In this document: positions 1 to 5,639 of the stretch, in pieces | Layout of the letters: each line of letters starts with the position of its first letter | How positions within the stretch are numbered: the stretch's first letter is position 1 | NCBI GenBank assembly: GCA_964517005.1 | Contig: CAZFAJ010000077.1 | Location: 1 to 13,192 of the forward strand | Source of the DNA: CAYVBJ01 sp964517005 | GTDB taxonomy: Bacteria; Bacteroidota; Rhodothermia; Balneolales; Balneolaceae | Length of the DNA stretch: 13,192 nucleotides | Direction: 5' to 3' | Program-made: the position numbers and the translations under genes | Notes under the pieces: generated by a model | Database searches by the model: none | What the model was told of the DNA's origin: nothing | What the model saw: the letters and a program-made list of their open reading frames with translations, nothing else

Positions 1-200
1 TTTCCTTTTGAGGCGCGGGTAATTTTCCAGAATCTTCTTTTCAGTTTATCTGTTTCTTTTCCCTTTTATAAATCTTGTAACATTGGCTGATACAGGCTCT
101 CTTGTAAGGGAGAAAAAAATTATTGTGAATCCGGTGGAATCCGGAAATTTTAAATGACTTTTACCAGATGTTAAGATTTGTAACCAATCATTAAAATGCC

Positions 201-758
201 ATGAGCACTATACTCTACCTGTCAAGAATTGAAACAGAAATTGGGTCCATGGTTGCGGGTGTCACTGAAGAAGCTGTTCTGTTGCTTGAATTTCAGAAGG
301 GGAGCCGGGTCGAAAGAAAACTGGAACAGCTGCACCAAAAAATGGATATCGTTGTACAGATGAGCAGGAAAAAACTGCACACAGAACTTCAGCAACAGCT
401 GGAGGAGTTTTTTAAAGGAGAGAGGGCAGAGTTTGATCTACCCATGCGAACGGTGGGAACTGAATTTCAGAATCAGGTATGGAACCTTTTGTTAAAAATT
501 CCGGCCGGGCAAACCGTAAGTTACGGTGATGTGGCTTCGTATTTAGGTGATTATTATACATCAGAAGATGTTGCAACTGCTGCCGGTATCAATCACATTA
601 TGATCCTGATACCCTGCCACAGGCTTTTAGGCAGAGATGGTTCCCTGGTTGGCTATAATGGTGGTATCGATCGGAAAAAAAGATTACTTGAACACGAAAA
701 AGACTCTTTCGGGGATACAGGTTCAGTAACAGAAGATGTGACGACAAATGTAAGTTAG
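201..758 (+). CDS. ogt: methylated-DNA--[protein]-cysteine S-methyltransferase (Ogt/MGMT family)
   Basis: Suicide DNA-repair protein that transfers the alkyl group from O6-alkylguanine to its own cysteine. At 185 aa it is normal length: an N-terminal alpha/beta domain (about 1-80) and the C-terminal DNA-binding/active-site domain (about 83-168). The active-site motif IPCHR gives Cys139 and His140, with Tyr108 (TVSYGD), hinge Asn131 and Glu166 in the expected places, followed by LVGYNGG. The spacing Tyr108-Cys139 is 31 residues, as in human MGMT (Tyr114-Cys145), so the alignment is ungapped. On that alignment the 'arginine finger' that flips the damaged base (human Arg128) is Glu122. The ATG at 201 is the sensible start; I see no Shine-Dalgarno, only an A-rich stretch. 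It is a single gene converging on the methyltransferase gene. The family call is secure; the choice between ogt and other MGMT-like names is not. Confidence 0.93.
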   Translation: MSTILYLSRIETEIGSMVAGVTEEAVLLLEFQKGSRVERKLEQLHQKMDIVVQMSRKKLHTELQQQLEEFFKGERAEFDLPMRTVGTEFQNQVWNLLLKIPAGQTVSYGDVASYLGDYYTSEDVATAAGINHIMILIPCHRLLGRDGSLVGYNGGIDRKKRLLEHEKDSFGDTGSVTEDVTTNVS

Positions 759-957
759 ATTTGTTGGCCACGTGTTATAAATTGCCGTTAATAACCCGTT
801 TGTAAAGTGAACTGTATCCATAGTCATATTCTCTGTATCCGGATTTGATTTTTGTACAGAACGCTTGTTTGCAATCTATAGACGCAATGCGGAGTTGTTA
901 ACGGCTTTTTTTGTGAATGCCGTAAAGAAAGTTGCTGCTACTGCAAGCTCACAACCG

Positions 958-2112
958 CTATCTGCTGCCTCTGTAAAGTTTAAACTCCAGCAGCCTGCAT
1001 TCAATTGTTGAATTAAAAAATGGGATTCGCTGTGAAGATCGCAGCCCTATTTTTTTAGCCAGCTCAAAATTACCGGTCAGCACATACCCTGTCTTTCCCG
1101 GACACTTTGTCTTCATAAAATCACCGATCTGTCTGTAGAGAGGCACCAGGTTTTTGTCATCATCCAGCCGGATTCCATAAGGCGGATTCAGCATAACCAC
1201 ACCATCTCCGCCGGGAACGGTTGTTTTTTCAAAACTGCAATTTTCAAAATGAATGAGATGGTCCACACCCGCGTTCTTTGCATTTTTCATTGCAGATTTC
1301 AGAGCGTTTTTATCAATATCGCTTGCTATAATTTCGCCTTCAAAATCTTTGACGGTGTTCAGTTTAGCCTGCCTTCTGATTTCCTGGTAAATACTTTCAT
1401 CAAAACCAATAATGTGCATAAATCCGAAGTTATTTCGGAGTGATGCAGGAGGCCGGTTTTGGGCCATCAGGGCGGCTTCAATGGCAATGGTCCCGCCGCC
1501 TGCCATAGGGTTGATAAAGTGGTCGCCGGATTCCCACTTCGATGCAAGAATCAGGGCAGATGCGAGAGATTCCTGCATAGGTGCAGAAACCGATTCACTG
1601 CGATACCCTCTGCGAGAAAGTGACTCGCCGGATGTATCCATAAAGATTCTGGCAACGTCTCTGTCCCAATAGAGAAACAGAACAGTTTTATTCAGATTTG
1701 AACCGCTGTCTGGCCGGCTGCCGGTTTCAGACCTTATTTTATCAACAACCGCATCTTTTACGGTAAGATTTGCAAATTGCGTGTTTTCTATTTTGGGATG
1801 ATCTACCCGCGATGTTACCGAAATATATCCTTGCGGGTCTATCCAGTTTTGCCAATTGCATGAGTAAATCCAGTCGTACAGTTGATCGGCGGAATTGATT
1901 TTTTTTTCATCCACCAGGAAATGAATCCTGTGTGCTGTTCTCAGCCAAAAATTGAGTGTTATACAATCATTCAGTGATGCCTTGATCTCGATACCGGTTT
2001 CCCGGCTGTTTGTTGGAGTAAAGCCAAGGTTTTTGACCTCTTGTGTCAGCCATGGAGTAATCCCGAGTGGACATGTAATGCTAACTGTACCTTTTTCATG
2101 AAAATCCGGCAT
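958..2112 (-). CDS. THUMP-domain class I SAM-dependent RNA methyltransferase (RlmL/YpsC-like)
   Basis: Predicted N2-guanine methyltransferase acting on 23S rRNA, by similarity to the RlmL N-terminal half and Bacillus YpsC. The 384 aa begin with the family-typical segment around CPLGITPWLTQEV (14-26). A THUMP RNA-binding region follows (about 45-155), ending in MDTSGESLSRRGYR (158-171). The Rossmann catalytic domain comes next, with motif I at NPMAGGGT (201-208), an acidic motif II at ASDID (263-267) and the target-base motif NPPY at 309-312. Motif I normally reads D-P-x-C-G-S-G-T; here the acidic residue is Asn and the Cys is Ala. The ATG at 2112 is the only plausible start, since an in-frame TAG lies 12 bases upstream and no other Met occurs before residue 158. 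The gene lies 22 bases downstream of a terminator belonging to the FKBP gene. Which rRNA base it modifies cannot be read from sequence. Confidence 0.9.
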   Translation of the reverse strand: MPDFHEKGTVSITCPLGITPWLTQEVKNLGFTPTNSRETGIEIKASLNDCITLNFWLRTAHRIHFLVDEKKINSADQLYDWIYSCNWQNWIDPQGYISVTSRVDHPKIENTQFANLTVKDAVVDKIRSETGSRPDSGSNLNKTVLFLYWDRDVARIFMDTSGESLSRRGYRSESVSAPMQESLASALILASKWESGDHFINPMAGGGTIAIEAALMAQNRPPASLRNNFGFMHIIGFDESIYQEIRRQAKLNTVKDFEGEIIASDIDKNALKSAMKNAKNAGVDHLIHFENCSFEKTTVPGGDGVVMLNPPYGIRLDDDKNLVPLYRQIGDFMKTKCPGKTGYVLTGNFELAKKIGLRSSQRIPFFNSTIECRLLEFKLYRGSR

Positions 2113-2149
2113 ATCTGAATTCTATGGAACGCTAAAAAAAATCCGGCAT
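2101..2149 (-). repeat. 12-bp direct repeat shared by the terminator 3' arm and the methyltransferase start
   Basis: On the minus strand the sequence ATGCCGGATTTT occurs twice: at 2149-2138, where it is the 3' arm of the terminator plus its first T residues, and at 2112-2101, where it is the start codon and first four codons of the methyltransferase gene. The 5' terminator arm (2165-2157) could therefore pair with either copy. The repeat is directly visible; any regulatory role is inference. Confidence 0.8.
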
Positions 2150-2165
2150 CGATAAAATGCCGGAT
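2134..2165 (-). terminator. intrinsic terminator of the FKBP gene
   Basis: On the minus strand a perfect 9-bp stem (ATCCGGCAT / ATGCCGGAT, arms 2165-2157 and 2149-2141) with a 7-base loop is followed directly by a run of eight T (2141-2134). This is a textbook rho-independent terminator 33 bases after the FKBP stop codon. It also forms the leader of the downstream methyltransferase gene, so that gene needs either read-through or a promoter squeezed into about 20 bases. Confidence 0.88.
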
Positions 2166-2197
2166 CTGTTATTTACAAATTTAGTTGAAAGTAAATA

Positions 2198-2626
2198 CTA
2201 CTTCACTTCCACAACTTCGATATCAAAAGTCAGTTTTCTGCCGGCCAGCGGATGATTGGCATCAAGAGTTAAATTCTCTTCTCCAATTTCCGTTATACGA
2301 ACCGGTACCGGTTCACCATTTGGCTGATTTACCTGAAGCTGCATTCCAACCTGTGGTTCCACATCATCCGGGAGCTGATCTTTGGGTACCGTAATAATCA
2401 GATCTTCTCTGGGTTCACCATATGCTTTATCAGCTGGAATTGTTACTTCTTTTGAACCACCTTCTTCTAATTCAGTTACCGCTTTTTCAAATCCGGGAAT
2501 CAGCTGGCCTTCTCCAAGAGTAAACTCAAGTGGCTCTCTGTCTTTAGATGAATCGAAAACGGTACCATCTTCTAATTTTCCTGTGTAGTGTACTTTGACG
2601 GTATCTCCGTCTTTTATTTTTGACAA
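2198..2626 (-). CDS. FKBP-type peptidyl-prolyl cis-trans isomerase, SlyD-like
   Basis: Predicted to catalyse cis-trans isomerisation of Xaa-Pro bonds and to act as a folding chaperone, probably in the cytoplasm, as no signal peptide is visible. The 142 aa contain the split FKBP fold: residues 1-70 carry VHYTG (Tyr14), FDSS (Phe24-Asp25), LIPGFEKAV (42-50) and KAYGE (67-71). An inserted 'flap' domain (about 75-120) follows, then the SlyD-family signature NHPLAGR (124-130) and the closing strand KLTFDIEVVEV. The metal-binding His-rich tail of E. coli SlyD is absent. The start codon is TTG (2626-2624): an in-frame TAA lies 12 bases upstream, no Met occurs until residue 95, and AAAGGAA sits at 2637-2631 just ahead. 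Its own terminator follows at 2134-2165. It is divergent from the CoA-binding gene with 54 bp between them. Confidence 0.93.
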   Translation of the reverse strand: MSKIKDGDTVKVHYTGKLEDGTVFDSSKDREPLEFTLGEGQLIPGFEKAVTELEEGGSKEVTIPADKAYGEPREDLIITVPKDQLPDDVEPQVGMQLQVNQPNGEPVPVRITEIGEENLTLDANHPLAGRKLTFDIEVVEVK

Positions 2627-2680
2627 AATGTTCCTTTATTTTATTTAACACTTTAATTTAACTACAAGATAAGGTTTTTC

Positions 2681-3136
2681 ATGCAAAATTCTGAATTGAA
2701 CCAAAAGGTTGCTGACATTGATGCATTTATTGAAGATCAGTTATCATCTACTAAAAATATTGCAATTATAGGATGCTCGGGGAATCCTGAACGGACCAGC
2801 CGCAGAATTGCAGGATATCTGAAAAAAAACGGGTATAAAATCATCCCGGTAAACCCGAATGAAGAATCAATACTTGGAGAGCATGTCTATGACTCAGTTG
2901 AGGATATTCCGGAGAGTGTGAGTGTGGATATTGCCGATATTTTCAGGAATAAAAAATATACCGCAGATATGGTAAAGGAGATCGTGAACAGGTTTAAAGA
3001 GAGTGAAATAAAACCGCTGATCTGGACCCAGCTTGATGTAAGCAGCAATGAGGCTAAAAGAGTGGCAGAAGAAAATGGTTTTGAGTATATCGAGAACCGC
3101 TGTATTTATGTGGATCACAAAAACTTTGTGGCTTAA
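2681..3136 (+). CDS. CoA-binding domain protein (YccU family)
   Basis: Small single-domain Rossmann protein (151 aa) related to the CoA-binding domain of succinyl-CoA synthetase and to E. coli YccU; the cellular role of the family is not established. Recognisable blocks in order are the nucleotide-binding strand-loop IAIIGCSGNPERTSRR (27-42), YKIIPVNPN (52-60), ILGEHVYDSVEDIP (64-77), VDIADIFR (82-89), the WTQLDVSSNEA segment (115-125) and ENRCIYVDH (138-146), which matches the conserved D/N-R-C-I ending. The first 22 residues are an extra helix. Start ATG 2681 has only a weak AAGG upstream. It ends 3 bp from the convergent membrane-protein gene, so the two transcripts must overlap. Confidence 0.9.
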   Translation: MQNSELNQKVADIDAFIEDQLSSTKNIAIIGCSGNPERTSRRIAGYLKKNGYKIIPVNPNEESILGEHVYDSVEDIPESVSVDIADIFRNKKYTADMVKEIVNRFKESEIKPLIWTQLDVSSNEAKRVAEENGFEYIENRCIYVDHKNFVA

Positions 3137-3139
3137 TAA

Positions 3140-3865
3140 TCATTCCTCATCTTTTAAAAGAAGTTTTTGTCGTTCATGAGCATGTTCATCCATTTTTGAT
3201 TCCAGGATAGTTTCAATCTGCAGGCGTTCGTCCTCCGGTATCGAGGTTAAAAACTCTTTGACTCCTTCATTTTTTTTTCCGAGATCTGACAGATATTCTA
3301 TTTGCAGGACATTTTCGCCATACCAATGCCAGGCTATAACCTGCCGCCAAGGAATTTTTTTATCAAATAAAAGAATTCCATTAGAGCGGAAATCGGGAAC
3401 GAGTTTGATTGTCCACCCGAAAAAACCAAAACAGATGAGAGAAATCCCGGAAGTTAGCCGAATATCTGTTACCGGTTCTGAAGTGAGAAGAGCTGTTCTG
3501 TACAGTCCGAATAAAATAATTATAAGTGATAAAAAATTGGGAGCGTGATCAATCCAAAAGGATCGCTGGGTATAGAGAATGGTGCCTATATTCGAGCGAA
3601 GGATAATTAAACGAATCGCATAACCGGCGAAAAACCCCGCCAGGAAACTGTAAATGGCAGCCATAAAAGGTGCTGCAATCGGCTGAGGAAAAATACCCGA
3701 CAGATAAGCTGCCATCAGCAGAGTAAAAAAGAAAAGTGTAATCAGAATAGCATTGAGAAGGTTCTGTCTATTTAATTTCTCAATGCGGATCCACGAACTG
3801 AAGCCTGCAAATCCTCCGGCAAAAGCTGAAATAAGATAAACGATAAAGAGGTATAGAAAGAGCAT
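3140..3865 (-). CDS. hypothetical membrane protein with five predicted helices and a soluble C-terminal domain
   Basis: I do not recognise a named function. The 241 aa contain hydrophobic segments at about 1-21, 36-58, 64-90, 109-128 and 137-155, consistent with five inner-membrane helices. A soluble region follows (about 160-241). In it, the stretch 163-191 (GILLFDKKIPWRQVIAW then HWYGENVLQIEY) has the strand-turn-strand style of bacterial PH-like domains such as DUF5673, where a basic loop precedes an 'I-x-W' strand; that assignment is tentative. The tail (205-241) is charged and helical. The ATG at 3865 opens directly into the first helix. It is a lone gene, convergent with the CoA-binding gene and divergent from the DUF971 gene across 195 bp of AT-rich DNA. 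Confidence 0.75.
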   Translation of the reverse strand: MLFLYLFIVYLISAFAGGFAGFSSWIRIEKLNRQNLLNAILITLFFFTLLMAAYLSGIFPQPIAAPFMAAIYSFLAGFFAGYAIRLIILRSNIGTILYTQRSFWIDHAPNFLSLIIILFGLYRTALLTSEPVTDIRLTSGISLICFGFFGWTIKLVPDFRSNGILLFDKKIPWRQVIAWHWYGENVLQIEYLSDLGKKNEGVKEFLTSIPEDERLQIETILESKMDEHAHERQKLLLKDEE

Positions 3866-4060
3866 GCTGCAGGTTTCTGTAGTTTAAGTGAGTCTGATTC
3901 TGTTTTGTTAACCACACAGGTCAAAATAGCGAACAATAAATCTATTGAAAAAATAAAAAATCAATAGCTAAGTATGATATATTTACCGATAAAGGGTATT
4001 TTACAGACGAATTATTAGATTATGATTTCACAAACTAATAAAATTAATCAACCAAATTAA

Positions 4061-4390
4061 ATGAGCAATAAATCCGTAAAGCCGGAGTCGATTGAAGTTT
4101 CAAACAGTGACCAGGTATTGGAGATTGAATGGGCTGACGGACACAAGTCTGTATATCCGCTATTCGGATTGCGAAAAAATTGTCCGTGTGTGATGTGCAG
4201 GGGAGGCCATGATAAAATGGGACGATATGATCCGCAGTTATTTCATGTAGAGCCCATTCAGCATTTTGAAATTAAAAGCCTTGAGACGGTCGGAAATCAC
4301 GCTCTTAAAATAACCTGGAGCGATGGACACAGCAGTGGTATGTACAGATGGGATTTACTCAGGGAAATGGATCCCAATGAAGAGAACTAA
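4061..4390 (+). CDS. DUF971 (gamma-butyrobetaine hydroxylase N-terminal-like) domain protein
   Basis: A 109-aa stand-alone DUF971 protein. In the family this domain is found alone, fused to Fe-S carrier (Mrp/ApbC) proteins, and as the zinc-binding N-terminal part of gamma-butyrobetaine hydroxylase. Visible features are IEWADGHKSVYPLFGLRKNC (22-41) and three clustered cysteines, Cys41, Cys43 and Cys46 (NCPCVMCRGG). The conserved ending LKITWSDGHSSGMYRWDLL (82-100) contains His90, a likely fourth zinc ligand by analogy with the human enzyme (three Cys and one His). No oxygenase domain follows, so this is not the carnitine enzyme. It is a predicted metal-binding accessory protein of unknown partner. 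The iron-binding lipoprotein starts 95 bp downstream on the same strand, but a separate operator lies between them, so co-transcription is uncertain. Confidence 0.87.
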   Translation: MSNKSVKPESIEVSNSDQVLEIEWADGHKSVYPLFGLRKNCPCVMCRGGHDKMGRYDPQLFHVEPIQHFEIKSLETVGNHALKITWSDGHSSGMYRWDLLREMDPNEEN

Positions 4391-4438
4391 CATTTTGTTG
4401 ACTGTACGCGAATAATTGGATTGCTTTTTAGTTCAAAA

Positions 4439-4473
4439 CTATTTAGAATTGATCTAAATAAAATTCTAAATAG
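4439..4473. promoter_or_regulatory. putative metal-responsive operator upstream of the iron-binding lipoprotein
   Basis: A perfect 11-bp inverted repeat (CTATTTAGAAT at 4439-4449, ATTCTAAATAG at 4463-4473) contains a third half-site between the arms: TTTAGA (4442-4447) also pairs with TCTAAA (4453-4458). The result is three TTTAGA/TCTAAA half-sites within 35 bp, ending 12 bp before the start codon of a ferric-iron binding protein. DtxR/IdeR/MntR-type iron or manganese repressors recognise TTAG...CTAA dyads, so an iron-controlled operator is likely. The repeats are seen; the regulator is inferred. It is too AT-rich to be a convincing terminator. Confidence 0.5.
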
Positions 4474-4485
4474 AAAAAACCGATT

Positions 4486-5505
4486 ATGGACTACATTCTT
4501 AAAATTGCAGTGTCAATCGCAACACTATGTGTGCTGGCTTCATGCTCTGAGCCGGACGTGATTAACATCTATTCAGCCCGTCATTATGATACCGATATTC
4601 AGTTATATGATTCCTTTACGGAAGAAACAGGTGTTCAGGTAAACCTGATTGAGGGGGGAAGTGACGAGCTGATTGAAAGAATTAAAAGTGAAGGTATCAA
4701 TAGTCCTGCGGATATATTAATTACAGTAGATGCCGGAAGATTATGGAGAGCCGAAGAGGCAGATATATTTCAATCGATAAATTCTGAAGTACTTAACAGT
4801 GTAATACCGGAAGAGTTAAGAGATCCTCAAGGTGAATGGTATGCGTTTTCGAAAAGAGTGAGAGGTATTATTTACAATAAGGATGAAGTCAGCCGGGATG
4901 AGCTGGAAGGATATCGTCAGCTTGCTGATGAGAAATGGGAAGGCAGAATTTGCATACGCTCATCCAATAATATTTATAATCAGTCACTGATCGCGTCTAT
5001 GATTGAATCTTATGGTGTGGAAGATACGGAAGAGTGGGTCGAAGAGTTTGTCTCCAACTTTGCTCGCTCACCCCAGGGCGGGGATACTGATCAGATAAAA
5101 GCAGTTGCAGCAGGCCAGTGTGATATTGCTATTGCCAACCACTATTACCTGGCAAGGCTGGCAACATCTGGTGATGAAAATGATCGCCAGGTTGCTGAAT
5201 CTGTTGATATCTATTTCCCGGGAGAGGAGTATGGAGGCACACATGTGAATATTAGTGGTGCAGGAGTTGTTCAGAACTCACCAAACAAATCTAATGCTGT
5301 CAAATTTCTTGAATATCTGACCGAAGAGGATTCCCAGCAGCTCTATTCTCTTGGTAATCTTGAATACCCCGTTGTGGAATTTATTGAATTACCTGAAATC
5401 CTTCAAGAGTTCGGATCTTTTGAAAGCGATGCTGTAAACGTTGAATCTTACGGAAGAAATAATCCGGAGGCCATCAGGGTGATGGACAGGGCGGGCTGGA
5501 GATAG
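4486..5505 (+). CDS. periplasmic ferric-iron-binding lipoprotein (FutA/FbpA-type ABC transporter substrate-binding protein)
   Basis: Captures Fe(III) for import by an ABC transporter. The 339 aa begin with a lipoprotein signal ending in the lipobox VLASC, so Cys20 is the predicted lipidated residue. The mature part starts with INIYSARHYDTD (27-38), the hallmark opening of the FutA/FbpA/IdiA family. His33/Tyr34 and the tyrosine pair Tyr220-Tyr221 (NHYYLARL) fit the usual iron ligands. FPGEEYGGTHVNISGAGVV (244-262), NAVKFLEYL (270-278) and the end NPEAIRVMDRAGWR are also typical. Length is normal for the family. No permease or ATPase gene is adjacent: the next gene is convergent and unrelated. 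The transporter must be encoded elsewhere, or the protein works in another way. A dyad cluster at 4439-4473 suggests iron control. The substrate is inferred from family. Confidence 0.92.
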   Translation: MDYILKIAVSIATLCVLASCSEPDVINIYSARHYDTDIQLYDSFTEETGVQVNLIEGGSDELIERIKSEGINSPADILITVDAGRLWRAEEADIFQSINSEVLNSVIPEELRDPQGEWYAFSKRVRGIIYNKDEVSRDELEGYRQLADEKWEGRICIRSSNNIYNQSLIASMIESYGVEDTEEWVEEFVSNFARSPQGGDTDQIKAVAAGQCDIAIANHYYLARLATSGDENDRQVAESVDIYFPGEEYGGTHVNISGAGVVQNSPNKSNAVKFLEYLTEEDSQQLYSLGNLEYPVVEFIELPEILQEFGSFESDAVNVESYGRNNPEAIRVMDRAGWR

Positions 5506-5576
5506 CAATTGTTAATTCACATATTCTGACAGAAGCCCTGAAAAACACCGGGAATACTTATCTCAAAGTTTGCAGA

Positions 5577-5612
5577 CTAACTGAGTACCGGTTGTTAACC
5601 GCACTCAGTTAG
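5577..5612. terminator. strong hairpin between convergent genes (probable bidirectional terminator)
   Basis: CTAACTGAGT (5577-5586) pairs perfectly with ACTCAGTTAG (5603-5612). Inside it, CGGTT (5589-5593) pairs with AACCG (5597-5601) around a GTT loop. The 36-base hairpin has 15 pairs and only a small internal bulge. It lies 71 bases after the iron-binding protein stop and 27 bases from the stop of the convergent secreted protein. Neither side has a T-run, so it may block transcription or protect 3' ends rather than act as a classical intrinsic terminator. Confidence 0.6.
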
Positions 5613-5639
5613 CCTGCTTCTTATCGGAAGAGACTTCGT

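Noticed and set aside
1..90. Fragment of a gene entering from the left edge
   Set aside because: Plus frames run open for only a short distance (stops at about 22 and 90), and the minus frame has no start; no recognisable protein sequence.
901..923. Terminator between the alkyltransferase and methyltransferase genes
   Set aside because: ACGGC/GCCGT is a 5-bp stem with the T-run inside the loop rather than after the stem, so it does not have intrinsic-terminator geometry.
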